A stretch of DNA of 64,000 nt, taken from the NCBI RefSeq assembly GCF_000002875.2, contig NC_009405.2, positions 466,928-530,927 on the forward strand, in the 5' to 3' direction. A program made the translations under genes and the position numbers. Of the stretch, positions 32,401-44,000 are shown piece after piece. This DNA comes from Leishmania infantum JPCM5. Taxonomy: Eukaryota; Euglenozoa; Kinetoplastea; Trypanosomatida; Trypanosomatidae. The notes below the pieces were generated by a model. The model was given only the letters and a program-made list of their open reading frames with translations. It was not told the origin of the DNA and did not search any database. The first letter of the stretch is position 1; each line of letters opens with the position of its first letter.

Positions 32401-33751
32401 GAAACCTAGTCAGCTCCGGGTAGTCGTGGCTGAGCAGGAAGAAGTCGATCTCGTCTTCTTTGATGCGCGCTGAGTGGCGGACGTCGAACTCCACGCTGAC
32501 CGCCTCAGAGTGGGTGCGCACCTCGACACTCGTGAGGTAGCCATATGGAACTTGCAGCAGCGTGGAGACGGAGCGCAGGAAGGCGTCCTTGAAGGTTTTC
32601 GGCGAGAAGCTGTTGCCGTCCACGAAGGTCTGCCCGCCGAACAGGCGGTAGTGGTGAGTCACGATAAGGCGGTCACTGCTCGCCTCGTCACCGCTGCGGT
32701 TGTGGTGAGTTGCGGCGGGCGCGGAGTTGGTGCGAGCGTAGGGGGCGCCGGGCTGCGATGTGCGCTGCTGTTGCTTCTGCTGCGCCTCTGCGGCACTACG
32801 TTGCTTGCGAACCTCTTCTTCGAGCGCCGTGATCAGCTGTTCCTTGGAGTCCAGAACGCTCCGCATTGCGGTAAGTTCGCCGTCGCGGCACTGCAGCGAC
32901 TGCAGGTGAACCGTGCACTGCTGCTGCAGGCTTGCCACGGCAGCCGCAGCATCCTTGGCATCACACATGGCGCTGCTTAGCTGACGCTCCAGCCCGCGAA
33001 TCCTGCGCTGCGCATCACGCAGCTCCTTCGCCGTGCCAGGCAGACAGCAGTCCTCGTCGGCGGTGACGTCATCCGGTTTCGTCGACCCGCGCTTCTGCGC
33101 CAGCGAGCGCGCCGAGGTGGACCTGCCCTTGAGCTTCAACGACGCAACTTCTTCCTCTAATGCCCGGATCACCAGCGTCTGCTTCTCTTCGTTCCGCCGC
33201 GCCGCCTCGAGAGCGTGCCGCTGCCTCTGCACAGCGTCGCGCACCTCATCCATCGTGACGACAGGCGCTGACGTCAGCGCAGCTGACGACTTTGCCGCAG
33301 AACATTTCACACTATTCGCGTCCCTGCGGACGCGTAAGCCGCGGCCAGTGCCGGTGAGGTCTATGAGTTCCTTCAAGAAGGCGTCCGTCGAAGCCGTCTT
33401 TGCTTCCATGGCTGCGAAGACGATGTCCTTGTACTTGCGCTCCTGCGTCAAGACCCGTAGCGCCGCAATGTCGGAGGTGTGCGCCTCGTAGAACTTCATG
33501 AGGGTCTGATTGTCCTCTTCCATACACTTGTAGTAGTGCTCGAGTTGCTTCTCGTACGACGCGGACCGCTCTGGCGCAGACGCAGCGGCATGGCTTGGCT
33601 GTGGTGCACTGGGTGGTGTACACGGGGATCCGAGCTGCGCCGCGTGAGGACGAGGAATATTCGAAGCTTGCGCCGCTGCCGCCTTGGCCGCCGAGGAGGA
33701 GCCACTTGGCAGCGGGGCTGAATCATAGCGCTTCAGCTTGCGGTTTTCCAT
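29405..33751 (-). CDS. Large coiled-coil protein with FAZ1-like domain
   Basis: 1448 residues starting MENRKLKRYDSAPLPSG at 33749-33751; the four codons before it begin with GTG and are not used. The N-terminal ~90 residues are disordered, followed by coiled coil. At about 361-455 is a compact non-coiled domain beginning VTHHYRLFGGQTFVDGNSF and continuing through FLRSVSTLLQVP and VSVEFDVRHSARI to YPELTRFL. Its pattern (H-x-h-x-F-x-G-x-x-W/F, LxV, VxFxVxHxxxI, PxLxRF) is that of the domain in trypanosomatid FAZ1-family cytoskeletal proteins and matches the WD40 protein at 41028-44816. Residues ~455-1130 are almost continuous coiled coil. The C-terminus is Ser/Ala-rich and basic, ending RRARPTHM. 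A structural role at the flagellum or its attachment zone is inference. Confidence 0.93.
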   Translation of the reverse strand: MENRKLKRYDSAPLPSGSSSAAKAAAAQASNIPRPHAAQLGSPCTPPSAPQPSHAAASAPERSASYEKQLEHYYKCMEEDNQTLMKFYEAHTSDIAALRVLTQERKYKDIVFAAMEAKTASTDAFLKELIDLTGTGRGLRVRRDANSVKCSAAKSSAALTSAPVVTMDEVRDAVQRQRHALEAARRNEEKQTLVIRALEEEVASLKLKGRSTSARSLAQKRGSTKPDDVTADEDCCLPGTAKELRDAQRRIRGLERQLSSAMCDAKDAAAAVASLQQQCTVHLQSLQCRDGELTAMRSVLDSKEQLITALEEEVRKQRSAAEAQQKQQQRTSQPGAPYARTNSAPAATHHNRSGDEASSDRLIVTHHYRLFGGQTFVDGNSFSPKTFKDAFLRSVSTLLQVPYGYLTSVEVRTHSEAVSVEFDVRHSARIKEDEIDFFLLSHDYPELTRFLDKAKAELATRKPLDRNAVRVKELEAALAERADEVDHLRRTIRSLEASLDRRDSDRAVLDTDVDAALRETEMTVKEVYEALQATQQEAQGLQKALTTQSAQLRLSERAKAAATAAAEKLKTELATLQEQLATAQASVEQAREEAVQKALQRHTDEKAELLMSTFRLDVALPTALAQRTANRLLEEAQQARVLQALLLCHAARTAGAVPVAVKKCSLGDGATTMAAAVALAFYASKKNAEAVEAEIAKKLSEDSGSAVLEYLRMCSDSCKREAAILADAQRAVSEAEQRAAAAIAAMQGETQQAQNTQRAVTARQLQEIHARLSSVLPGGSAEAKSVLERIEQLVSRLTEAESTARCLEEESRRATQRLAEAQQEREQLQQTLSDLTARCTEMQVAKEQLAVRAARAESQLRNQQLSAGESEGVLVKKVKLLEEALRAKTAAADSEKDRMLEEHRAAATLAEGQLAEVEEALAIKEAALAQLQSKTASPGSGAAASASTEEAALREALRLAKQERAALARQVREMDTDMNDLSNIQASMQRELEVAQQELRAKKHDFDLLVKQLIRMEEREKKWASEHSASPKKQDEDAELDDVARESLVVLTNSNATLQQCLHRLHSALTSMGMEVSLASSNAADSAGTVAGAAHGRGGEKDSGTVGDEITGVRRSGHRKSALGATVSRAAIDHQKLSAQVADLLLPVLEVLKISASSRTASGGCRPRGAAAAAATAPADAATTHLAVATQRRIVKHSPSSAPLFRTASTPAAIGAENIGHPFNGSFTIVRDAAIASNGNTPKRGTASDAAVSAAVTGSGGKASMVDEAPRLDFHRQASLRTYIRSNTATSAPMNAGGTALPPASAAAAAAATTDSSASSGAGVNSSGAATRVSGDERKEEKGKERLPRGASGGGGAAAAGGASDNASLASAQVSTCRNAAPTAIAKANLLRRMNTTATTTTSGGRGSGSAMGTSLGRTACGYRRVPTVTDSSGSSASLTRRARPTHM

Positions 33752-36700
33752 CAACGCGGTCACGCAGTAAGCCGCGTGCAGTGCCGTAGGTGTGAGTGTT
33801 TGTGGGAGAGGGGGGGGCTCTAGTTTACAGAAGAGGTCTCTGCTGGTAATGGGGGTCGGGCGGGAGGGGATGGGACGGGATGGCGGCGAAACGAGACTCT
33901 CCCGTCAACAACGGCAAAAACTCTGAAGGAGGGGAGGGGAAGGGCGGATGAGCGTGATGACGTATGAGTGCGCGCAGACGTACAAACACCACCAGAGACA
34001 GAGAGTAAAACAAAGAAGAAAGCAGCTCTAAGAGGCAGAGAGGTACAGGTGTATATGAATGTGTGGAAGGCACACCGCACAGTTGAGTCTAAGGGATGGA
34101 AACGTAAGCAAAAAAGTGGAAAGAACCGCCGACGCGATGATCCAGAGGGAGCAACGACCTCCTCGCCACACAAAAGGAACAAGACACGTAAACAAGCGGC
34201 ACTGGAGAACGAGGGAACGAGAAGAACCATCTCACGCCCGAGGAGCGGACACACCTTTTCAAGGCAGTGAAGCGGCCACCCAGTCCGCCTTCTCGCAGCA
34301 GCGAGCGCTTTAGCGCGCACGTGGATGCGGGCGAATGGCTCTTGAATACCGGTGCAGAACAGACCGTGCGGGGAGCAGGGGGATGCGCGCTCGTGCAGGT
34401 CCTCCCCTTCCTGATATCAGGAGGCACACAGAAAACGGAGAGAGAAAGCGGCGATTCCGAGCAGGGCGATGATGTTTTCGTGCGCCCAGGCGACAACGAT
34501 CCCCTCCGTCCAAAAAATAGAAAAAAAAAAAGATGAGCCGTTGAGGGAGAGACGATGGGTTGATGTGAAGAGAAAGGTTCAAGGCGGAAACATGCATCAC
34601 CCTGAGCCTGGCCACACTGGCCACCGCTACGCGCATGCGTGTGGGCGCTCGCTGTGCATAGGAGTTCGCTTGCGCGCCTCGCTGAAGCGGCTCACATGGG
34701 GACGCCGTGGCCCCGGGAGTTCAGGACTTGTGTGCCGTGACGCTTGGCATCACACACACACAGGGACAGCCGTGATGCGTATATGCCTTTTTGTTTTGTG
34801 TGCCAGTATGACCCAGACGTGCACAAACATCCAGGGAGGTTCCTCCCGCCCCTCTCGCCAGGGGCCAACTGCCGCTGTTGTCGTCTTGCTGTTCACGACA
34901 GAAGCTTCCGACCATCCGACCAACCGATCACCACCACTACCATCGCTGCCTGCCATCTTTCTCGCGCTGTGTTCCTTCTTTTTTTTTTCGAGCGGTTCAA
35001 GCCCGCTGGGGAGCAAAAGAAACGGGTGGGGGCGTATGGAAGGCGGCGCGCTGTGCGCCAGTGCAGCGCACCTGATAGGCGCGACGTGAGAGAGCGTGAT
35101 ACGAGAAAGGGCAGCGCGAATAGTAAAGGTAAGCGAAGAAATCGAGATTGAGAGATGGAAGGTAATGGCGAAGAAAATGATGGCACGCTGCACGTCCTTG
35201 GACGCACATGGCCGATACGCAGCCGATGGACAGAAGGAGCACATGATGGTCAGGGCGGCACCACCGTAGAGGACGAGAAAGACAACGAGAAAGGGGAAGA
35301 GGGTCGCGCGAACTCGAGCACTGCAGAAGAAGAGGGAGAAGAAACAGACAGGCACAAACAGAGCCCATCTACATAAGCCAAATATATCAAATATCCACAC
35401 ACACACACACACACGCACACACAAGAAGGACGCATACAAAAGCCACAACTCAGCCATCCGAGATGGCTCTCTCGCGTGGGCGCGCGTAAGCACTTCGCCT
35501 GTCGTTTGAGGCGGACGGGGAGGGGAGGGGAGATGAGTTACCCGTATAGAACCTAAAACAGAAAAATGCATACGTGCACGCACCCACACAGACAGACACG
35601 CACGCTGACACGCGAAAAAGAGAGGAGGGAGGGTGGGAGGGAGACGCTGCGGAAGAGCTGCGCCGTAAGACTCCGACACGCAGACAGAGAGAAGGAAACA
35701 ATGTAGCGAAACAACAAGCAAAGGAGGCGAAGAGCAGGGGGGGGGATGGAATGGGGAGGTAAGGAGAGGGTGGAAGACGGTATCTGTGCGTGTGCGTCAC
35801 TGGAAGGGAGGGTGTGATGGTGGTGGTGACATAAGAAGAGTGTGTTGTTCATTGTTATCTCCTCTCTCTGTACTTGCCGGTGGTGCTTTCTTAACCTTCC
35901 GCCGCGGGCTGCACAGCCGCCCGCCTGCGCCCCTAAGCACGCAAGCGGTTCGAAAAAAAAAATTATCACACACCCAGCGGCAGCGGCGGCAGCAGCGACA
36001 AGCACGCACCGACAGACAGGAGAGAAACACGACTATTAGATATCCACACACACACACACACACACATACACGAGAACGCGAGGGATATGGAGAAGAGCCA
36101 CAGACAAGAGTGTGGCTGTTATTCAAATAAAAGGCGAATGCAACGGTATCAGACGAAAAATGGGAAAAGGAAGTGGAGGAGGGGAGGGAGAGTCAGAGCT
36201 TGTGCGCGCGCAAGGGGTGTAGACGCACCCGGAGACACGCACGCTCATACACACAGATAGAAAGAGAGATGCAGCAGAGAGGAACGTGTCATAACGGCCC
36301 TCCCTCATGTACTCGCTTACGGGGAGGGGGCGCGTCGTGAGGACGCATCTATCTACCTCGATCTGTGCGCGTGTATGTATGTGTGCGCACGAAAGAAATG
36401 AGGGAAGAGAGTAAAGCCCACGACATCAATGATGGGGGCAATATGCGCCACCACGTGACTTCCCTCCTCCTCCTCGTATGGTTGGTGTCGTTGCTGCCTC
36501 GAGGAGAAGCGATGCCGACGCACATCGGCACTGGATGGGTATCCCCTCGATACCTCCACCTGTGCAAGCGATGGGGAGCAGCGAGAAGAGGACAGATGAA
36601 TACCCCCCTTCCCCTCCCCCAACACACACGCAGCAGAGCAGGTGTCAAGACGAGAAGACAACAAGAACGAGCGTGCGAGCAGGCAATGATTCAAACGACC

Positions 36701-37247
36701 GACGAGGACCCATCTTCTCCCGGGCCTCTTCCTCATGCCTTTGGCGCCGCGTGCACGCGAGGCAGCACACTCGTTAAACGAAACTCACACAGATGCGCAC
36801 AAAGACGCGCGCGTGCGCGCCGAGCAGTCGATGACGGAGAGAAACATGGCGAGCGAAGGAGGAGGAGACGTAAGCGATAAGGCAGGAAACGCAAGAAGAC
36901 AACGAAAAAGAATAAGAAAAAGCAAAAAATGCTATGCGAGGAGCGGCACGAGAAGGGGTGGAGGGAGTGGTGGAGTGTGCGTGTGCGGAACCACCGAAGA
37001 ACAGCAGTAATGTACCGCCCCTTCCCTCTCCTTTTTTTTCCTTCTCGCCACTGTCTTAGCCATCTTTGTGACAATGAACCATACACATGCCCACGTGTGC
37101 GTGTGTTTAGTGGGGTGGTGCAAGGGTGGGGTGGCAAGGTGGCGCCGCTAGCTTCTGGCTGGGCGACGGAACTCGCGCACACAATTTGCACACCAACGCG
37201 CGGGGTGAGGGGGCGCAAATCCCTTTTCACGCCCTTCTCGCCGTCAC
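33752..37247. other. Spacer: 3.5 kb, 3' of the shorter WD40 gene
   Basis: No supported gene. CA runs at 35396-35414 and 36045-36067. A higher-complexity island at about 34580-34770 interrupts the simple sequence, but no frame in it looks protein-like. The purine tract around 33811-33822, complement to a pyrimidine tract, may serve splicing of the coiled-coil gene. Confidence 0.55.
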
Positions 37248-39053
37248 CTAGACAGGCGCCTTCTTGAACTCGGTCATAGCCGCCGCCATGGCCTCGTTCT
37301 GCGCTTTCACTAGCTCTAGTTGCGAGGACACCCAGACCAACTTCTCCGTCGTCGGACTGCCCAGCATGCCGCTCTGGCGCTCCATCGCGATCGTCTCGGC
37401 TTGCGCGTCGGCGATGACGAGCGAATCCGTCCGTCTGAAAACCTTCTCTGCACCCTCCTCGGCGATGGCCACCGGGTCCTTGCACATCATCTCCAGCGCC
37501 GCGCGCAGCTCGGCGCTCTTCCTCCTTTCCTTTGCAAGCGCTGCCTGCTTGAGCTGAACTTCTCTCTTCGTCTCGGCCGTGTGATCGTTTCGGATAGACT
37601 CAGCCACGATATCGAGAGGAGTATCGTCGTCGTCCACGATGCCCACGCTAACAGCCTCGCTTCGGTGCGCGAAGCCGTTGCCGTTGTGCGCGCCAAGGCC
37701 GTGGTGCACCTTTGAACCTGCCAGCAGAACTGCCACCGTGCGCCGTGTCTGCGCGACGCTCGCACGCAGCTTCTCGTCGCTGCTGTGCGCCCGCGCACTC
37801 GCGGAGTCCGAGCCGTTTTCACTGTACGCGCTGACAGAGCCGCTGCGTACGTTGCGGCTGCGGCACTGGTTCACGCGCGACAGGCGCTGCGGCCGGCTGT
37901 GCGAGGGGCAGCGCCCACCTTTCAAGACGTCCGCTTCTTCGATGCACGACTTCACGCCTTCAGGCACCGTAAAGTTCCAGCACTGCCACGACCCATCCAC
38001 CGCCGTGACCCACACCTCGTACACAACGGTGCGAGTGACGGGCAGGATCGACACGCTCGATCTCTTTCCCCCGGCGGCGGCACTGCGTCTCGCAGGCGGC
38101 TGCGAGGCCTGGTGGACAATATCCTTGGAGAAGCGATTCGTGATGGTGATGGCGCCGTCCTTGCTACCAGACCACACGGTATCCCCCACCTTAAGCAGAG
38201 TCACGACCGGCGCTCGATGGCCGGTGATAACGGTGGTGACGGTCATTGAGGAAAGGTCCCACACGCGGATCGCTGAGTCCTCGCTACCGGCCCACAGCTC
38301 CGCCGTGTCCTCCAACACCAGAATGCTCAACACACAGCGGCCCTGCCCATCTAGCGTGGAGACGCAGCCGCCATCCTTCCTTGGGGTGCCGCTCGTTTTC
38401 GCCACCGTCGCCTCCCACACCTTGACTGTTCCATCGTCGCTGCCAGACACAACGTAGCGGCAGCGGCTTTTCTGATCCGTGTACGTCGTCAAGCTGCGCA
38501 CCGCGTTGCGGTGGCCGTAGTACATGTGGCTGTAGTGCAGATCTTCCGCCATCCACTGGTACACCTTCCCGTCCGCGCCACCAGTGAACACATAGCCGTC
38601 CGCGGCGCACATCGCGTACACAGCAGCCGTGTGCTGCGTTGACTGACGCAGTACTTTCTGGGTCACGTGGTCGAAGACGCGGATGGCGCCATCGGAGTAG
38701 CCGGCCCACATGTTGCCGCTGACGTTCTGCATGACGAGCACCGCGGCGCGGCCGATGGGCGCAATGCGGCGCACCTCCATCCCGCTGGGTACAAGGCGAA
38801 TCGCGATGGTGCCGTCCGTCTCTCCTGTCCATGCCGTGCCATCTACGGCCACCGCCGAGCAGCGCGACTGGCCCCCGAAGCGTCTCGAGACGCTGACGGA
38901 ATCGCAGATGGTTAGCGCGCTGCGGTGCGAGAGGGTGCACATGTTGGCTGGAGCGTCGTCGACGCCGTTGGCGTTGCTGTGCCGCACGGATGACGCGCTC
39001 TTCCGCTTACCGCCGCACGACTTGCGAGGCACCGGCTGTCCTGGGGTCCTCAT
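37248..39053 (-). CDS. WD40-repeat protein with short coiled-coil tail
   Basis: 601 residues from the ATG at 39051-39053; the extra 24 codons upstream begin with TTG. Six or seven WD40 blades occupy ~55-370, including VFTGGADGKVYQWM, VVSGSDDGTVKVWEA and LWAGSEDSAIRVWDLSS. A Ser-rich linker follows, then a C-terminal helix region (KQAALAKERRKSAELRAALE) and a final segment VWVSSQLELVKAQNEAMAAA. The blade order and wording closely match the N-terminal propeller of the upstream gene (41028-44816), so the two are paralogues. This copy lacks the long coiled coil and the FAZ1-like domain. WD40 propellers are docking platforms; the partner is unknown. Confidence 0.93.
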   Translation of the reverse strand: MRTPGQPVPRKSCGGKRKSASSVRHSNANGVDDAPANMCTLSHRSALTICDSVSVSRRFGGQSRCSAVAVDGTAWTGETDGTIAIRLVPSGMEVRRIAPIGRAAVLVMQNVSGNMWAGYSDGAIRVFDHVTQKVLRQSTQHTAAVYAMCAADGYVFTGGADGKVYQWMAEDLHYSHMYYGHRNAVRSLTTYTDQKSRCRYVVSGSDDGTVKVWEATVAKTSGTPRKDGGCVSTLDGQGRCVLSILVLEDTAELWAGSEDSAIRVWDLSSMTVTTVITGHRAPVVTLLKVGDTVWSGSKDGAITITNRFSKDIVHQASQPPARRSAAAGGKRSSVSILPVTRTVVYEVWVTAVDGSWQCWNFTVPEGVKSCIEEADVLKGGRCPSHSRPQRLSRVNQCRSRNVRSGSVSAYSENGSDSASARAHSSDEKLRASVAQTRRTVAVLLAGSKVHHGLGAHNGNGFAHRSEAVSVGIVDDDDTPLDIVAESIRNDHTAETKREVQLKQAALAKERRKSAELRAALEMMCKDPVAIAEEGAEKVFRRTDSLVIADAQAETIAMERQSGMLGSPTTEKLVWVSSQLELVKAQNEAMAAAMTEFKKAPV

Positions 39054-40053
39054 CTGCGCCGACGGCCGTACCAACGGCTGATTGGTCTTCTTGGGAAACA
39101 ACGGAATACTTGAATGCCCTCTCAAAGGCAGGCATGTACGTATCAGCGGGCGCGTGCCTTGACCTGCACGTGCGTTTCTTCAAGCGAACAAGAACGCACG
39201 AAAAAGCGAACCGCTACCCTACGCCTCCCCAAATAAGCAACAACGCAGTTCGCCGCGAAGGGCAACACAGGGAGCGGGTTCGCGGTGGCCGTGGTTCGTG
39301 GTCGGCAAAGGGCGGAGACGGAGAGGAGGGAGGCCTCAAGAGAATTCGAGAGCTGCAAACGCGAGGGCTCAGAGGATGCAGAAGACAGGGGAGGTGTGTG
39401 TGTGTGTGGGGGGGGGCGGTTTCTTGTCCAGAATACTAAGAACGATGCTGATGGGGGTAGATGTGCTTGGGATTGTGCCTGCGTGTGCGTTGTAGGTCCG
39501 GTGGTGAACGGAGAGCTTCGACGCTCCTCAAGAAGAGTGCGTGCGCATCAGGGTAAGAGAGAAAGGTGGAAGCCGGAGGGGGAGGGGGAGGCAGCGCGGA
39601 TGGGTTGGACATGAGAAGTTCGCGGAAGAGCGATGAACAACACACACACCGTGCGAAGTGTGCACGTACAGCATCACTACCAGTAAAAAGGTGCCGTCGA
39701 GCAACAGTGCCGCCCGCTGAGAAAGATGTGGGCGGAGAACAGGAGAGATGCGAGGGAATATAGAAGATGGCTGATAACGACACTGATGTTCCACTCTCCG
39801 CGTACGGCCGCTTCTACAGTACACCTCACCTCCACCACTACCACCAGCCTACCCATATGCCATGACCTCGGCCCTCTTTGCGTCCTGTGTAGGCGCCGTG
39901 GTACGATCCACACCCGTCTTTCTGCCCCGCCGCTTGACTTGGCTTGCGTTGTTGCACATGTTGTTCGTACTTGCCGATGGTGGCGCAGGCGTGTGTTACA
40001 CGTCTCTACAAGGAAACGACCACAAAAAAAAAGACAGAAGAGGAACATGCAGA

Positions 40054-40088
<35 letters not shown>

Positions 40089-41027
40089 TGCCAGCGGTCG
40101 AGTTGCGCCGCCGACACCGCCGCAGTTGTACAGATCCGCACAGAACCTTCCTCTCCCTCCCGGCCTTTCGCTTTCGTCTGCGGCGGGGCGTTTGCGTTGT
40201 CGCTCGTGCTCTTTCCGTCGTCGAAGTTTTCCTCAAACGCAGCCGTGCTCGGTACCGCTACCATCCGCGCGGACGGCATCCGGCACACCCCACACGTGTG
40301 GTCACCGGAGACACAAGACACTCTTGACGACCCTGAAGGCGGAAGAGCGGGGACGAGAGAAGGCCAGGAGCGCGGAGGATAGCCACACAGTACGGGAGCG
40401 AGAGGGCGGGGCAGGGGAGCAGAAGGGCGGGAAGGGGGTGGACGCAACGAAAAAAAAAGCAAAACAAAAAAAAAGCAACGCGGTCTATGATGATGACAAG
40501 TGCAGCTGGAGTGGTGGTGGCGAACACAGAGAAACGGTGAGGGAAGAAGGAAGAAGCAGACGAAGATGAGGTTCCTGCAGATGTGTGTCGGGTGGTGAGG
40601 GTGGGTGGGTGTTGGTGATTTGTATGCAGATACATACGCACGTACACGTACGCAAGAAAACAGAAAGGACGCAGGTGGCGGATCAGTGACCGAGAAGATG
40701 GAGGAGGGGGAATAGGCAACATCAACGGTAACTCGCAGAACAGCAGAAGCACACCGAAGGCCATACACGCCAACGGGGGAAGCCGACAACCGGTGGATAC
40801 CTGACGGAGACGTATGCGAGTTACAGGTGCACATGACGGCAGTTCACGAGGAAGAGGAGATACCGCGCCAGCGCGCACCCTAAAGAAGATGCAAAAAGAC
40901 ACAAGAAAAGCCGCCGCGCCCGACACACACACACACCCACCCACAGACGAGGAGGAGAGAGGATTCCGGCACCGCACAGAGGCTCCAGGGCAAGGGGTTC
41001 CCGCGAACACCCACACAACCGCTGTCG
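39054..41027. other. Spacer between the two WD40 paralogues
   Basis: 2.0 kb with no supported gene. It has a long CA run at 40056-40084. The remainder is mixed simple sequence. Confidence 0.55.
40056..40084. repeat. CA dinucleotide microsatellite
   Basis: About 14 CA units without interruption, the longest perfect dinucleotide run noticed in the window. Confidence 0.9.
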
Positions 41028-44000
41028 TCACTGGCGGTTCTGCGACGGCGATTTGGAGGGTGACGCGCTGCTCACAACGTTATCGATACTGGAGCACCGA
41101 CCCGCCCCGCTCGAGTTGGGTGACCGCGTCCCGCTCTGCTGATATTGCTGGATCTTGCTCAGCAGCCGCCGCGTCTCATCGCGCTGCTCAGCCATCTGGC
41201 TGGAGGAGCAGGCCAGCGAGTTTTGCAGCTGCGCAATGACCGTCTCCGCATCTGCCAGACGGACAGAGAGGTCTAGGTTAAGCGCCACGAGCTTATCGAG
41301 AGGGTCCTTCTCGGCGTCCTCTTTGCGCGGCTCAGCGGAGCCGCCACAGCTGCGCAGCTGCGTCGGCTGCGTAGGCCGCCCGGTAAGTATCTCAAAGCCC
41401 TGACAGGTTGCAGAGCTCGCGGCGTGGCTGTCGTTCGAGGCAGCCGCGGCTGCGGCCTCTTCCCTCGACGTCTGGTTCTTCAACTGCTCCGCTTCCAAAG
41501 CTTTCCGCAGCGCCTCCATCGCCTCGCCCATCTTCTCCTCTCGCACGTGCTCCTCCTCCAGCGCGGCGGCGGCCCCGTCGTACATGTCGCACGCCCTCTG
41601 CAAGTCCTCCCGGGAGCGCGACAGGTCTAGCTGCAGTTCACCCTTCTCGCGCTTCAGACGCGAGATCGTCGGCTTCAGCTGCTCATGCAGATAGTTGTTC
41701 AGCGCTTCGTGATCCTCGCGGAGTTTCTGCACCTCCTCGTCTGAGGCTTCGCTGGCAACCACCGGTGACACGGGCGCCTTCTTCTGACGCTCGGACTCCA
41801 GCTGCTTCTGCTGCTGCTGCACCTGCGCAGTCAGCTCCTCAATCCTTTTCTTCATATTTCCGTTGTCCAGCTGCAGTTCACCCTGCTCGCGCTTCAGGCG
41901 CGATACCATCGGCTTGAGCTGCTCATGCAGGTACCTCTTGAGAGCCTCATGATCGTCGTCATCGCCGGCGCCGACCGCTGTTGGGGGCAATCGTGCCCGC
42001 CCCGCGGCGGCAACCATCTCCTGCGCCAGAGGCACCGCAACCAGCTCTCCCATCCGCTCAAACTCTGAGGCCTCCTTGCGAGCCGTTCCATCGACGTGCG
42101 GTGGATCGCGGCCGTAATTCTCTGTGTAGGCCCCGGTCGAGTTGAGAGCACGCTGCCGTGACGCTCTTGGTGTTCTGTCCTGCTGCTGTTCCTGGGCCTC
42201 CTGCAGTCTCTTCTCCGCGTCTTGCAGATGCGCACGCGCATCGGCCAGCTTAACATCCTTCTCCGCAGACTCGTTCTTGAGGTCGTTGATGAGCTTAATC
42301 TGACGCTGCAGGGTGTCACGGAGGGTGTTGTTCTGGTCCTTCAGCCGCTGCCACTCCGAGGCGCTGATCCTACCTTCGCTGTGGCAACTGTTGTCGTTGC
42401 TGCTGGGCTGCTGCGGCTCCGGCGATGGCTGTACACGGCGCTGCTCCTGCGCCATCGCTAGTTGCCGCTGAAGGTCGTTGATTGTGGCAACTGCGGTGTC
42501 CGCGGGCGTCTTGGCTGCCGTGAAGGCGTCTGTGTGGAGACGCATGAGGGCAGGGAAGCGGTAGGTCTGCATGCGCCGCTCTAGTTCCGCCGATGGCACG
42601 TTCGCTGGATGCACCACCTCGACCTCAGCGACAAGGCTGCCGAGGCTCAGGTCCACCCGCTCCAGCTGCGTCGGTGCTACACCGACGCCCGCACAGAAGT
42701 CTGCGATGAAGGTGCTGCGCAGCTCATGCGGCTTCTCCTCCATGATGTATGACCAGTTGCCGCCTTTGAAGCGGCGAGAGAGGCGGGTGTGCTCCACCGG
42801 CACGCCGGCGTGGCTTGCGCTCTCTCCGTCGTCTTGGCAGGACATGAAGAGAAACGCATTGAGCGGGTTCGTGCTGGTGTTCACTGGCCCGCTGGGTGAG
42901 ACAGAGCTGAAGTGGCTGTCGCTGCACGCGTCGTCGACTGTGCTTGGCAGCTTGGCCATTCCGTCCTGGCGCATAAACTGCCGGTACGGGTCTGGCGCGG
43001 CGCTCTTCGGTGAGATGGCCATGCTCGACATGTGCAGAGACGACGACGCAGGCTTGTACCGGTCGAGCTCGGCCTCGAGCTCAAGCTGCCGCTCCAGAGC
43101 TTCGTCCAGCTGACGCTGCGTATCGATGAGCACGCTTTGGAGACGCGCCACCTCCTCCTCCATCATGTGATGGGAGGCAGCGCCCTGCGGCACCTGCACC
43201 GGCGCGTCCAACCCCTCTGGAGGCTCACCGGCACGCTTCTCGAGCTCTTGGACGAGGCCACGCAGGCGATCGTTCTCCTGCGCAAGCAGCTGCTGCGTCT
43301 CGATCTCGCACTGAGCTTCCATGCGGTATTTCTCGTAGTTGAGCTTCGCGTCTCGCTTCGTCGCCTCCAACTCGTCCTGCAGGCTGCGAATGTACTCCTG
43401 CACCTGCGTGGTGGGGGCCGATACGGGTAAGTTGTCCTTGCTGTGGCTGCTGCTGAGCGTGTCTCTGTAATTGTTTGAGGACGCCAAGGTCACAGCCGAA
43501 CTGCACACAACGTCCGCAGAAGTACCGACGGCCGGTGTTGCTGATGCGCTGCGCCCGATGCCAGCGGTAATGACCTGCGGCGCTGCCGGCCCTGCGCTGG
43601 GGGCTTTGAAGACGCTACCGAAGACGGGCACGTCGTCGAAGATGATCGGCACCGTCTCGGCGTTCCAGCACTGCAAAACACCGTTGGAGGAGGCCGTCCA
43701 CACCTTGTACGCCGTGGTTGGCTGCACTTTCTGCATGGCGAGCACCATACCCTTCTCGAGGCCGTAGTACGGCACGCGTTCCGAAAGGTCCTGCAGCAGC
43801 GACCGTGTTGCAATGTCCCAAATCAGAATGTGGCCGTGCTTGTCGGCCGACCAAACGCGCGACTCGACCACCATCAAGTTCGAGATCGGTGCGGTGTGGT
43901 TGCCTCGGCAGACCGCGAGACACGAAAGCGAGCGCATGTCCCACACTCGCAGCGTCAAGTCCTCGCCGGCGGACCACAGCTGGCTCGCGTGCGGCACGAC

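Noticed and set aside
31823..32473. Plus-strand 216-codon frame, Leu/Arg-rich
   Set aside because: Antisense shadow of the coiled-coil gene.
34750..35721. 323-codon minus-strand frame with hydrophobic stretches
   Set aside because: It has no ATG-based conserved start or family motif; composition follows simple repeats of the spacer.
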